NCBI GenBank assembly: GCA_007121975.1
Contig: SKJO01000444.1
Coordinates: 1 to 6,611, forward strand
Direction: 5' to 3'
Length of the DNA stretch: 6,611 bases
Source of the DNA: Nitriliruptoraceae bacterium
GTDB lineage: Bacteria; Actinomycetota; Nitriliruptoria; Nitriliruptorales; Nitriliruptoraceae
Below, in pieces: positions 1 to 6,350 of the stretch; position 1 is the first letter of the stretch, and every line of letters starts with the position of its first letter. The position numbers and the translations under genes were made by a program. The notes under the pieces were generated by a model. It had not been told where the DNA came from, did not search any database, and worked only from the letters and a program-made list of their open reading frames with translations.

Positions 1-239
1 GCCCACAGCATCTGCCGCCGGAACACCCCGAAGGGATCGCCGGCCTCGGCGGCGTCGACCACCGAGGCGGAGAAGCTCATCACCAGCCCGATGAGCACCA
101 GCAGGGCGGTGACCACCGCGACCGTGGTCGCCTCGCCGTTCCAGGGTCCGGCCGGAGGCGGCCGCAGCCGCTGCAGCAGGGCCGAACGGCGGCTCGCAAC
201 GGAGTCGGCGGCGGCGCGCAGGCGCGTGACCGGGCTCAC
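1..239 (-). CDS. ftsW: FtsW, septal lipid II polymerase (SEDS family), N-terminal part; cut by window edge
   Basis: The visible part is the first 79 residues; the gene runs off the window at base 1. FtsW is a multi-pass SEDS glycosyltransferase that polymerises lipid II at the division septum together with FtsI. The cytoplasmic N-terminus (about residues 1-37) is basic and proline-rich. The first membrane helix (about 38-60) ends in GLVMSFSASVV, which matches the family's GLxMVxSAS segment. It is followed by a short loop and then FGVFRRQMLWA, matching the usual F-xRQ-xxW start of helix 2. The GTG start at 239-237 overlaps the mraY TGA by four bases. Only a weak GGA (250-248) lies upstream, so initiation probably depends on coupling to mraY. 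RodA is the closest alternative, but the position after mraY favours FtsW. The sequence is clearly not MurD, the usual gene here: there is no nucleotide-binding N-terminal domain. Confidence 0.87.
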   Translation of the reverse strand, partial: MSPVTRLRAAADSVASRRSALLQRLRPPPAGPWNGEATTVAVVTALLVLIGLVMSFSASVVDAAEAGDPFGVFRRQMLW

Positions 240-1270
240 AGCAGCGGTCCGATCCGGGCGAGGTACTCGGCGTAGAACAGGCCCAGACCCAGCGCGACCC
301 CGATCCCGGCCACGATCCAGAACCGCACGATGATGGTGGTCTCCTGCCAGCCGAGCAGCTCGAAGTGGTGGTGGATGGGGGCCATGCGAAACAGCCGCCG
401 GCCGGTGCTGCGGAACACCGCGACCTGCGCGATCACCGAGAGGGTCTCGAGCACGAACAGCCCGCCGAGCACGACCAGCAGCACCTGGGTGTTGGTCGCG
501 ATCGCCATCGCGGCCAGCAGACCGCCGAGCGCCAGCGACCCGGTGTCGCCCATGAAGATGCGGGCCGGCGGGGCGTTGTGCCACAGGAAGCCCGCGCAGG
601 CCGCCAGCACCGCCGCGGAGATGATCGCCAGATCGAGCGCGTCGCCGGCCGGCAGGTGGTAGTCGCCGGCGTTGCGGAACATCCAGAAGGCGATCAGCGT
701 GTAGGCGCCGAACACCAGCGTCGCCGAGCCGGCTGCCAGCCCGTCGAGCCCGTCGGTGAGGTTGACGGCGTTGGAGGTGCCGGTCAGCAGCAGGAACACC
801 CAGCCCACGAACGCCCAGGTCGACAGCTCGAACTCGATGCCCCCGACCACCGAGATGTTGCGCGGCAGGTCGGCGAACTCCGGGCCGACGGTGGCGAACG
901 CGACCGCGATCGCGGCCTGCCCGAGGAACTTCGTGGTCTTGTTCAGCCCGAGGTTGCGCCGCATGCGCAGCTTGATGAAGTCATCCGCGAAGCCCACCGC
1001 CGCCATCGCCACGAAGGTGGCCATGACCAGCAGCCCGGTGGGACTGAACGTGGCCGATCCGACGTGGGACACCGCGTAGGCCACCAGGGCGGCGAGCACG
1101 ATCGCGGTGCCGCCCATGGTGGGCGTGCCGGCCTTGGCCTGGTGGGTGGCCGGTCCCTCGTCACGGATGGGCTGGCCGAACCCGCGCTGGCGGAAGTAGC
1201 GGATCACCAGCGGGGTGCCCCACAGCGCGGCGAACAGGCCGACGGTGCCACCGATCAGGATCGCGATCAC
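236..1270 (-). CDS. mraY: MraY, phospho-N-acetylmuramoyl-pentapeptide transferase
   Basis: MraY is an integral membrane enzyme that transfers phospho-MurNAc-pentapeptide from the UDP-linked precursor to undecaprenyl phosphate, giving lipid I and UMP. The protein has 344 residues, slightly shorter than the roughly 360 of E. coli. It is hydrophobic throughout, consistent with about ten membrane helices. Family motifs are present in order: AGTPTMGG (47-54), the ADDFIK aspartate pair (D96, D97), NAVNLTDGLDGLAAG (167-181, with N170, D173 and D176), the catalytic-site aspartate in FMGDTGS (D242), and the HHH loop APIHHHFE (H300-H302). No key residue is missing. The GTG start at 1270-1268 overlaps the murF TGA and is preceded by a good GGAGGG ribosome binding site at 1282-1277, inside the end of murF. 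The stop overlaps the ftsW start. Identification is secure from the motifs alone. Confidence 0.97.
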   Translation of the reverse strand: MIAILIGGTVGLFAALWGTPLVIRYFRQRGFGQPIRDEGPATHQAKAGTPTMGGTAIVLAALVAYAVSHVGSATFSPTGLLVMATFVAMAAVGFADDFIKLRMRRNLGLNKTTKFLGQAAIAVAFATVGPEFADLPRNISVVGGIEFELSTWAFVGWVFLLLTGTSNAVNLTDGLDGLAAGSATLVFGAYTLIAFWMFRNAGDYHLPAGDALDLAIISAAVLAACAGFLWHNAPPARIFMGDTGSLALGGLLAAMAIATNTQVLLVVLGGLFVLETLSVIAQVAVFRSTGRRLFRMAPIHHHFELLGWQETTIIVRFWIVAGIGVALGLGLFYAEYLARIGPLL

Positions 1271-2706
1271 GCCCGGCCCTCCGTCCCGCCGGTGTCGGCG
1301 GCCTCGGCGACAAGCGCCAGCGCGACACGCTCGAGCCCGGCCACCCGCGAGGCCTTGACCAGCACCCGGTCGCCGGCCCGCAACTCCCCGCGCAGCGCCT
1401 GAAGCGCCGAGGTGGCGTCGGCGACCTCGATCACGGACCCCGCGAGCCCGCCACCACGGGCGCCGGCGGCGATGCCGGTCGCCTCGGGGCCGACGACGAC
1501 GACCAGGTCCAGGCCGAGCTCGGCGCAGGCGCGGCCCACCGCCTCGTGCTCGGCCGGCGCGGTCGGTCCGATCTCGGCCATCACCCCGAGCACGGCGATG
1601 CGCCGGCCCGACCCGTCGAGCGCGACCAGGGTGTCGAGCGCGGCCCGCACCGCCAGCGGGTTGGCGTTGTAGGCGTCGTTGAGCACGGTCACCCCGCCGG
1701 CGTGGTGCACCTCACCCCGCCACGGACTGACCGGCGCGGCGGCGATCCCGGCCGCGGCGGCGGCGAGGTCCACCCCGAGGTGGCCGGCGACCGCCAGCGC
1801 GAACAGCGCGTTGCGCAACTGGTGGCGTCCGGCGATCGCCACCTCGAGGTCGACCTGGCCCCACGGGGTGTGCGCCCGGCCGCGGGGGCGGGCGTGGGCG
1901 TCGAGCCGGACCTGCTCGGCCCACACGTCCACGGCTGCGTGCGGATCGTCGAGCCCGACGCGCAGCACCGCTCCCGGAGCGCGCGCCGCCATCGCGGCCA
2001 CGCGCGGATCATCCCCGTTGAGCACGGCGGTGCCCTGCGCGTCGAGCGCCTCGACGAGCTCGCCCTTGGCCCGGGCGATCGCCTCGATGGTCCCGAAGAC
2101 CTCGAGGTGGACGCCGGCCACCGCGGTCACGATCGACACCCGGGGGGCCACGCTCGCGGCCAGCGCCGCGATGTCGCCGACGTGGCGGGCGCCGACCTCC
2201 GCGACCAGCACCTCGACGTCGGCGGTGAGTCCGAGCAGCGTCAGCGGGACACCGAGCTCGTTGTTGTACGAGCCGCGGGCCGCATGCACCCGGCGGCCCG
2301 CACCCACGGCTGCGGCGGTGAGGTCCTTGACGGTGGTCTTGCCCACCGAGCCGGTCACGGCCACCGTCAGCGGGTCGACGCGGCGGCGCACCTCCTCCCC
2401 CAGCGCGAGCAGTGCCCGGCGGGTGTCGTCGACGACGATCACGGGCACGTCGATGCCGGGCAGCGCCCGCTCGGCGAGCACCGCCACCGCCCCGGCGCCC
2501 ACCGCCTGCGCGGCGTGGTCGTGGCCGTCGAAGCGCTCACCGCTCAGCGCGGCGAACAGCGGCGCGGCCTCCGGCACGTCGCGCGAGTCGGTCGTCACCG
2601 CCTCGATGCGGGGTGCGGTCGCCGGCGCCGACGCCGACGCCTGCCCGGCCAGGGTCAGCCGGCCGGCCACCGCGTCGAGGACCTCGCCCAGGGTCAGCGG
2701 GATCAT
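1267..2706 (-). CDS. murF: MurF, UDP-MurNAc-tripeptide--D-Ala-D-Ala ligase
   Basis: MurF is the cytoplasmic ATP-dependent ligase that adds D-Ala-D-Ala to the UDP-MurNAc-tripeptide, the last soluble precursor step. With the start at 2706 the protein has 479 residues, about the family norm. The N-terminal domain holds TDSRDV (39-44) and DGHDHA (60-65). The central ATPase domain has the P-loop TGSVGKTTVKDL (118-129), GSYNNELGVPLTLL (145-158) and AKGELVEAL (213-221). The C-terminal domain has NDAYNANP (343-350), LGVMAEIG (373-380) and a closing VLVKASR (448-454). NDAYNANP and the SYNN segment are characteristic of MurF rather than MurE. The frame stays open upstream to an ATG at 2745, which would add 13 basic, glycine-rich residues. 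The ATG at 2706 is preferred because it overlaps the murE TGA as ATGA and has a good ribosome binding site. The 3' end overlaps mraY in the same way. Confidence 0.96.
   Translation of the reverse strand: MIPLTLGEVLDAVAGRLTLAGQASASAPATAPRIEAVTTDSRDVPEAAPLFAALSGERFDGHDHAAQAVGAGAVAVLAERALPGIDVPVIVVDDTRRALLALGEEVRRRVDPLTVAVTGSVGKTTVKDLTAAAVGAGRRVHAARGSYNNELGVPLTLLGLTADVEVLVAEVGARHVGDIAALAASVAPRVSIVTAVAGVHLEVFGTIEAIARAKGELVEALDAQGTAVLNGDDPRVAAMAARAPGAVLRVGLDDPHAAVDVWAEQVRLDAHARPRGRAHTPWGQVDLEVAIAGRHQLRNALFALAVAGHLGVDLAAAAAGIAAAPVSPWRGEVHHAGGVTVLNDAYNANPLAVRAALDTLVALDGSGRRIAVLGVMAEIGPTAPAEHEAVGRACAELGLDLVVVVGPEATGIAAGARGGGLAGSVIEVADATSALQALRGELRAGDRVLVKASRVAGLERVALALVAEAADTGGTEGRA
1277..1282 (-). 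promoter_or_regulatory. Ribosome binding site of mraY
   Basis: GGAGGG lies six bases before the GTG start of mraY and sits inside the murF coding sequence. It supports the GTG start that overlaps the murF stop, and shows that mraY has its own initiation signal in addition to possible coupling. Confidence 0.7.
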
Positions 2707-4238
2707 GGCTGCACCCCCTGCTCCCCCGCCGCGGCGGCGAGCCACTCGGCGGCGACGACCCGGTCGTCGAAGGGCACCACCCGGTCGGCGAGCTCCTGGA
2801 CGGTCTCGTGGCCCTTGCCCGCGATCACGACCGCGTCCTGCGGCCGGGCCTGCGCGAGCGCCTGGCCGATGGCGGTGCGGCGGTCGAGCTCGACGTGCAG
2901 ACGGCCGCCGGCGCCGGCATCCAGCGCCGCCCGGGCCCCGGCCACCACCGCGTCGAGGATGGCGCGCGGATCCTCGCTGCGCGGGTTGTCGGAGGTCAGC
3001 ACGGCCAGGTCCGCGCCCGCAACGGCCGCCGCACCCATCGGCCCGCGCTTGTCACGGTCGCGGTCACCGCCGCACCCGAGCACGACGGTGAGCCGGCCCT
3101 CGTCCGGCAGCAGCGCGCGCACGCTGGCCAGGGTCTTGGCCACCGCATCGGGGGTGTGCGCGTAGTCGACCAGTACCGGGTAGGGCTGCCCCGCCTCGAC
3201 CCGTTCGAGCCGGCCCGGCGCACCGGGGCAGGCCGCCACTCCGGCCAGGACCGCGTCGACGGGCAGGCCGGCCTGCACCGCGGCCATGACCGCCAGCGCG
3301 GCGTTGTCGAGGTTGAAGCGCCCCGGCAGGCGGGTCACCACCTCGACGTCGAGGTGGTGCCGGGCCGAGCGCAGCCGGGCGCGGCCGCCGTGCACGTCGA
3401 CGCGCTCGTCGGTGAGCAGGACGTCGGGCGTGAGGTCGGGCGCGAGGTCGGGCGCGCCCTCGGTGCCGGGCTCGCGCCCCACCGTGACCACCGGGATCGT
3501 GGCCGTCTCCAGCAGACGTCGCGCCCAGGGCCCGTCGAGCATGACCACGCCCTGCTCGGCCAGCTCCGGGGTGAACAGTCGGGCCTTGGCCGCGTGGTAG
3601 GCCTCCATGGTGCCGTGGAAGTCGAGGTGGTCGCGGGAGAGGTTGGTGTAGACCGCCACCGCGAAGCGGGTGCCGTCGACCCGGTGCATCGCCAGGCCGT
3701 GTGACGAGACCTCCATCGCGACCAGGTCCACCCCGTGATCGCGCATGCGGGCCAGCAGCCGCTGCAGGTCGGGGCCCTCGGGGGTGGTGCGCACGCCGGG
3801 CTGCGGCTCGCCGTCGATCCGGGTCTCGACCGTGCCGATCACCCCGGCGCGGCGGCCGGTGGCCGCGAACGCCGCCTCGAGCAGGTAGGCGGTGGTGGTC
3901 TTGCCGTTGGTACCGGTGATGCCCACCACGCCCAGCCCGCGGCTGGGCTGCTCGTGGACCACCGCGGCGGCGGGTCCCGCCGCAGCCCGCACCGAGGGCA
4001 CCCGTAGCTGCGGAAGGTCGACGTCGAGCCAGCGCTCGACCAGCAGTGCGGCCGCCCCGAGCGCCCGGGCCTGCCCGGCGTGGTCGTGGCCGTCGGCGCG
4101 CGCGCCCGGGATCGCGCAGAACAGCGACCCGGGGATGACCGCCCGGCTGTCGTGGGTGGCGTCGAGCAGTGTGACGTCCGCTCCGCGCGGCTCACACGGT
4201 GCCAGGGCGCTGGCCACCTGCGACAGGGTGCTGGTCAC
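2703..4238 (-). CDS. murE: MurE, UDP-MurNAc-L-Ala-D-Glu--meso-DAP ligase
   Basis: MurE is the cytoplasmic ATP-dependent ligase that adds the third residue of the stem peptide. From the GTG at 4238 the protein has 511 residues. The N-terminal UDP-binding domain has THDSR (28-32) and GSLFCAIPG (37-45). The central domain has the P-loop GITGTNGKTTT (106-116), TTPEGPDLQRLL (151-162), EVSSHGLAMHRVDG (176-189), NLSRDHLDFHGTMEAY (199-214), and K218 in AKARLF as the likely carbamylated lysine. The C-terminal domain has VDYAHTPDA (357-365), GCGGDRDRDKRGPMG (388-402), DNPR (417-420) and AGKGHE (473-478). DNPR marks the meso-DAP-specific enzymes, as opposed to L-lysine adders. The start is chosen by a GAGGAAG ribosome binding site; another in-frame GTG at 4292 has no comparable signal. 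A 12-base tandem repeat encodes PDLAPDLTPD near residue 270. The stop overlaps murF. Confidence 0.96.
   Translation of the reverse strand: MTSTLSQVASALAPCEPRGADVTLLDATHDSRAVIPGSLFCAIPGARADGHDHAGQARALGAAALLVERWLDVDLPQLRVPSVRAAAGPAAAVVHEQPSRGLGVVGITGTNGKTTTAYLLEAAFAATGRRAGVIGTVETRIDGEPQPGVRTTPEGPDLQRLLARMRDHGVDLVAMEVSSHGLAMHRVDGTRFAVAVYTNLSRDHLDFHGTMEAYHAAKARLFTPELAEQGVVMLDGPWARRLLETATIPVVTVGREPGTEGAPDLAPDLTPDVLLTDERVDVHGGRARLRSARHHLDVEVVTRLPGRFNLDNAALAVMAAVQAGLPVDAVLAGVAACPGAPGRLERVEAGQPYPVLVDYAHTPDAVAKTLASVRALLPDEGRLTVVLGCGGDRDRDKRGPMGAAAVAGADLAVLTSDNPRSEDPRAILDAVVAGARAALDAGAGGRLHVELDRRTAIGQALAQARPQDAVVIAGKGHETVQELADRVVPFDDRVVAAEWLAAAAGEQGVQP
2712..2719 (-). promoter_or_regulatory. Ribosome binding site that fixes the murF start
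   Basis: AGGGGGTG lies inside the last codons of murE, about five to seven bases before the ATG at 2706. It selects this ATG over the in-frame one at 2745 and agrees with the ATGA overlap with murE. Confidence 0.65.
3423..3458 (-). repeat. 12-base tandem repeat inside murE, about three units
   Basis: On the plus strand the units are GTCGGGCGTGAG, GTCGGGCGCGAG and GTCGGGCGCGCC. The first two differ at one base and the third differs at its end. The repeat is a multiple of three and in frame, encoding a four-residue PDL(A/T) period at MurE residues of about 263-273. It probably lies in a surface loop of the central domain, since it falls between the substrate-binding motifs and the NLDNAALA segment. 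Confidence 0.75.
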
Positions 4239-4241
4239 GGG

Positions 4242-4248
4242 CTTCCTC
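4242..4248 (-). promoter_or_regulatory. Ribosome binding site that fixes the murE start
   Basis: GAGGAAG ends three bases before the GTG at 4238, with its GAGGA core five bases away. It decides between this start and the upstream GTG at 4292, which would add 18 proline-rich residues not expected in MurE. Confidence 0.7.
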
Positions 4249-4293
4249 GGGCTGGGCGGGTCGGCACGGTCAGGGCCGGGCGGTTCGATCACA

Positions 4294-4313
4294 GGCGTCG
4301 GGCGGATGACGCC
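4294..4313 (-). repeat. Perfect inverted repeat (hairpin) in the ftsI-murE gap
   Basis: GGCGTC and GACGCC form a perfect six-base-pair stem, five pairs of which are G-C or C-G, with an eight-base loop ATCCGCCC. There is no T-run after it, so it does not look like an intrinsic terminator. It lies 56 bases upstream of the murE start, close behind a candidate -10 element, and would be near the 5' end of any murE transcript begun there. It could affect transcript stability or be chance in such GC-rich DNA. The function is unknown. Confidence 0.4.
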
Positions 4314-4321
4314 GATCGAGG

Positions 4322-4350
4322 AGCCTAACGCCGCCGCGATCGCATCCCGA
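4322..4350 (-). promoter_or_regulatory. Candidate promoter upstream of murE
   Basis: TAGGCT at 4327-4322 resembles the actinobacterial -10 hexamer (TAnnnT). Seventeen bases upstream, TCGGGA (4350-4345) matches only three of six positions of TTGACA. It lies in the one sizeable intergenic gap (4367-4239), and TTA-containing sequence is rare in this window. The expected transcription start near 4315 would leave a leader of about 77 bases before murE. The rest of the gap shows no gene. The call rests on motif resemblance only. Confidence 0.3.
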
Positions 4351-4367
4351 GCACCCTGCGTCGGCCA

Positions 4368-6335
4368 TCAGGGCTCGGCCGCCTCGGCCGCACCCTCGTC
4401 CGCGGCCACCGAGGTGCCGTCGCCCCCCGCCGGGCTGCCCACGGGCGGGGAGGGCGGGTCGTCGGCGTCGGTTCCCGGGGCCTCGAGCGCGGCGGCGTCG
4501 AGCACGGCCTGCTCGGCGTCGCGCAGGGCGTCGTCGAGCGTGTCGGGGATCTCGTCGGGCGGGACCCGGCGGGCGACGAGCGCCGCCTCCATGACCGTGC
4601 GGAACACCGGGGCTGCGACCACACCGCCGAAGATCGAGGTGCCGGGCTCGTCGACCATGACCGCCACCACCAGCTGCGGATCGTGGGCGGGGGCGTAGCC
4701 GACGAACGCGGCGACGTACTGGTCGGAGTAGCCGCCGTTGACCGGGTCGGGCTTGCGGGCGGTGCCGGTCTTGCCGGCGACCTGGTAGCCGGGGACGGCC
4801 GCGCGGGTGCCGGTGGCGTGCTCGCCGCTCACCGCGGCGACCAGCATCCCGCTCACGGCCTGGGCGGTGTCGGCGCTCACCACCCGCCGCGGCCGGGCAG
4901 GTTCGGCCGGGGTCAGCCGACCGTCCTCGTCGACGGTGCCGCGGATCAGCCGGGGCGCGACCGCGACGCCGTCGTTGGCGAGCACCCCGTAGCCCTGGGC
5001 CAGGTGCAGCAGCGTGACGGCCACGCCCTGCCCGATGGCGATGGTCGGCAGCGAGGTCCCCCACCACTGCTCGGGGGGCATCAGCAGCCCGGCGGACTCG
5101 CCGGGGAAGCCGGTGCCGGGCAGGCTGCCGTAGCCGAAGTCGCGCAGCGCCGCATCGAGCCGGTCGGGGCCGAGCTCGCGGGCGAGCTCGATGGTGCCCA
5201 CGTTGCTCGAGCGCTCCATGATCTGGGAGACGCTGAGGTCCATGGTCGGTCGCGGGTGGGCATCGGTGAAGGTGTGCCCGCCGACGGTGACCCGGTCGGA
5301 CACCGAACGCACCGCATCGGCGCCGACGACCCCGGCGTCGATCGCGGCGGCGACGGTCAGGGCCTTCTGGGTGGAGCCGGGCTCGAACACGTCGGTCACG
5401 ACCCGGTTGCGCCACCGCGCCTCGTCGCCGGAGCGACGGTGGTTGGGGTCGAAGCCGGGGGCGCTGGCCATGGCCAGCACCTCCCCGGTGCCCACCTCGA
5501 GCACCACGATGCCCGCGCCGGCGGCCTCGTAGGTGTCCACCGCCTCCTGTGCCGCACGCTCGGCGAGGTGCTGGATCTCCCGGTCGAGGGTGAGCACGAG
5601 GTCGGTGCCCACCACGGGCGGCTCGAGCTCACGCACCCCCGAGGCGATCTCCAGGCCTCCCGGGGTGCGCTCGACCGCCAACGTGCCGGGCTGGCCGCGC
5701 AGCACCTCGTCGTACCGGGATTCGAGGCCCTGCAGCCCGTCGCCGTCGATGCCGGTGAACCCGACCACCTGGCCGGCCAGTCCTCCGGCCGGGTAGACCC
5801 GGCGTGGCTCGTCGAGCCGCTGGATGCCCGGCAGGCCGAGCTCGAGCACCTGCTCGCCGAGCTCCCAGTCGATCTGCCGGGCGAGGTACACGAAGTGGGC
5901 GTCGCGCTCGAGCAGCGCGGTGAGCTCGGTGACGTCGCGCTCGAGCAGGGGGGCCAGCGCCGCGGCGACCTCGCCGGCCTCGCCGGCGGGGGGCACGGAC
6001 CGTCCGTCGGGTGTGGTCCCCGGCCGGTAGGCACGCGGGTCAGCGAACAGGGTGGCGCTGGGCACCGAGGTGGCGAGCACCTGGCCGTCGCGGTCGTAGA
6101 TGCGCCCGCGGGTGGCGGGCAGCTCCAGGGTCCGGGCCCGCTGACGCACCCCCCGGTCGGCGTAGCTCTCCCCCTGCACCAGCTGGATGACGGCCAGCTG
6201 CCCGACGACCAGCGCCAGGGCCAGGCCGTAGATCACCAGGGCGATGCGGATGCGCCGGGTGCCCAGGGTCTGGGCGAGGTCACGCTCGACCCGCGGCGTG
6301 CTCACTGCGGGAGGACGTCGCAGCCGACCGGTCAT
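4368..6335 (-). CDS. ftsI: FtsI / PBP3, septal peptidoglycan transpeptidase (class B PBP)
   Basis: FtsI is the division-specific D,D-transpeptidase that cross-links septal peptidoglycan, working with FtsW. The 655-residue protein has a short basic cytoplasmic tail, one membrane anchor (about 28-53), then the PBP dimerisation domain beginning with ATRGRIYDRDGQVLATS (74-90). The transpeptidase domain carries all three active-site motifs: S321-TQ-K324 in FEPGSTQKALT (S321 is the acylated serine), S376-S-N378 in MERSSNVG, and K522-T-G524 in VAGKTGTARKP. It ends in a strongly acidic, Ala/Pro-rich tail (about 591-655) with no PASTA domain. The ATG at 6335 is supported by AGAAAGG at 6349-6343, seven bases upstream. 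It lies 15 bases after ftsL and is followed by the 129-base gap before murE. A class B PBP for elongation is the alternative, but the ftsL neighbour and dcw position favour FtsI. Confidence 0.95.
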   Translation of the reverse strand: MTGRLRRPPAVSTPRVERDLAQTLGTRRIRIALVIYGLALALVVGQLAVIQLVQGESYADRGVRQRARTLELPATRGRIYDRDGQVLATSVPSATLFADPRAYRPGTTPDGRSVPPAGEAGEVAAALAPLLERDVTELTALLERDAHFVYLARQIDWELGEQVLELGLPGIQRLDEPRRVYPAGGLAGQVVGFTGIDGDGLQGLESRYDEVLRGQPGTLAVERTPGGLEIASGVRELEPPVVGTDLVLTLDREIQHLAERAAQEAVDTYEAAGAGIVVLEVGTGEVLAMASAPGFDPNHRRSGDEARWRNRVVTDVFEPGSTQKALTVAAAIDAGVVGADAVRSVSDRVTVGGHTFTDAHPRPTMDLSVSQIMERSSNVGTIELARELGPDRLDAALRDFGYGSLPGTGFPGESAGLLMPPEQWWGTSLPTIAIGQGVAVTLLHLAQGYGVLANDGVAVAPRLIRGTVDEDGRLTPAEPARPRRVVSADTAQAVSGMLVAAVSGEHATGTRAAVPGYQVAGKTGTARKPDPVNGGYSDQYVAAFVGYAPAHDPQLVVAVMVDEPGTSIFGGVVAAPVFRTVMEAALVARRVPPDEIPDTLDDALRDAEQAVLDAAALEAPGTDADDPPSPPVGSPAGGDGTSVAADEGAAEAAEP

Positions 6336-6342
6336 GGTGGCG

Positions 6343-6349
6343 CCTTTCT
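6343..6349 (-). promoter_or_regulatory. Ribosome binding site of ftsI
   Basis: AGAAAGG fills half of the 15-base gap between the ftsL stop and the ftsI ATG, seven bases from the start. It supports the ATG at 6335 as the true start. Confidence 0.6.
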
Positions 6350-6350
6350 G

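Noticed and set aside
365..3704. Long plus-strand open frames, including 365-1402, 1546-3165, 1679-3091 and 2412-3704
   Set aside because: They lie antisense to murE, murF and mraY, which have complete family motifs. Their products are low-complexity, rich in Arg, His, Gly, Ala, Ser and Pro, with no recognisable domain. Stop codons are rare on the opposite strand of such GC-rich coding sequence.
4294..4313. Hairpin after ftsI as a transcription terminator
   Set aside because: The stem is only six base pairs and is not followed by a run of T on the transcribed strand, and the downstream genes belong to the same pathway and strand.
4334..4343. GCGATCGC octamer in the ftsI-murE gap, as a possible protein binding site
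   Set aside because: A single short palindrome made of common GC-rich words. It has no second copy nearby, and GATC-containing words are frequent across the window.
4270..4368. 32-residue minus-strand frame starting at an ATG that overlaps the ftsI stop (TGATG), beginning MADAGCSGCD
   Set aside because: It could be a coupled leader peptide, but it has no good ribosome binding site. It also runs through the candidate promoter and hairpin, has no known homology I can recognise, and is easily explained by chance in the gap.
4374..4391. Tandem 9-base repeat CTCGGCCGC at the 3' end of ftsI
   Set aside because: It encodes the Ala-Ala-Glu residues of the low-complexity tail and consists of only two units, so composition alone explains it.
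4270..5415. Minus-strand open frame of 381 residues overlapping ftsI in another frame
   Set aside because: The product is almost entirely Arg, Ala, Gly and Pro repeats, the pattern of an off-frame reading of GC-rich sequence. ftsI, in a different frame of the same strand, has all penicillin-binding motifs.
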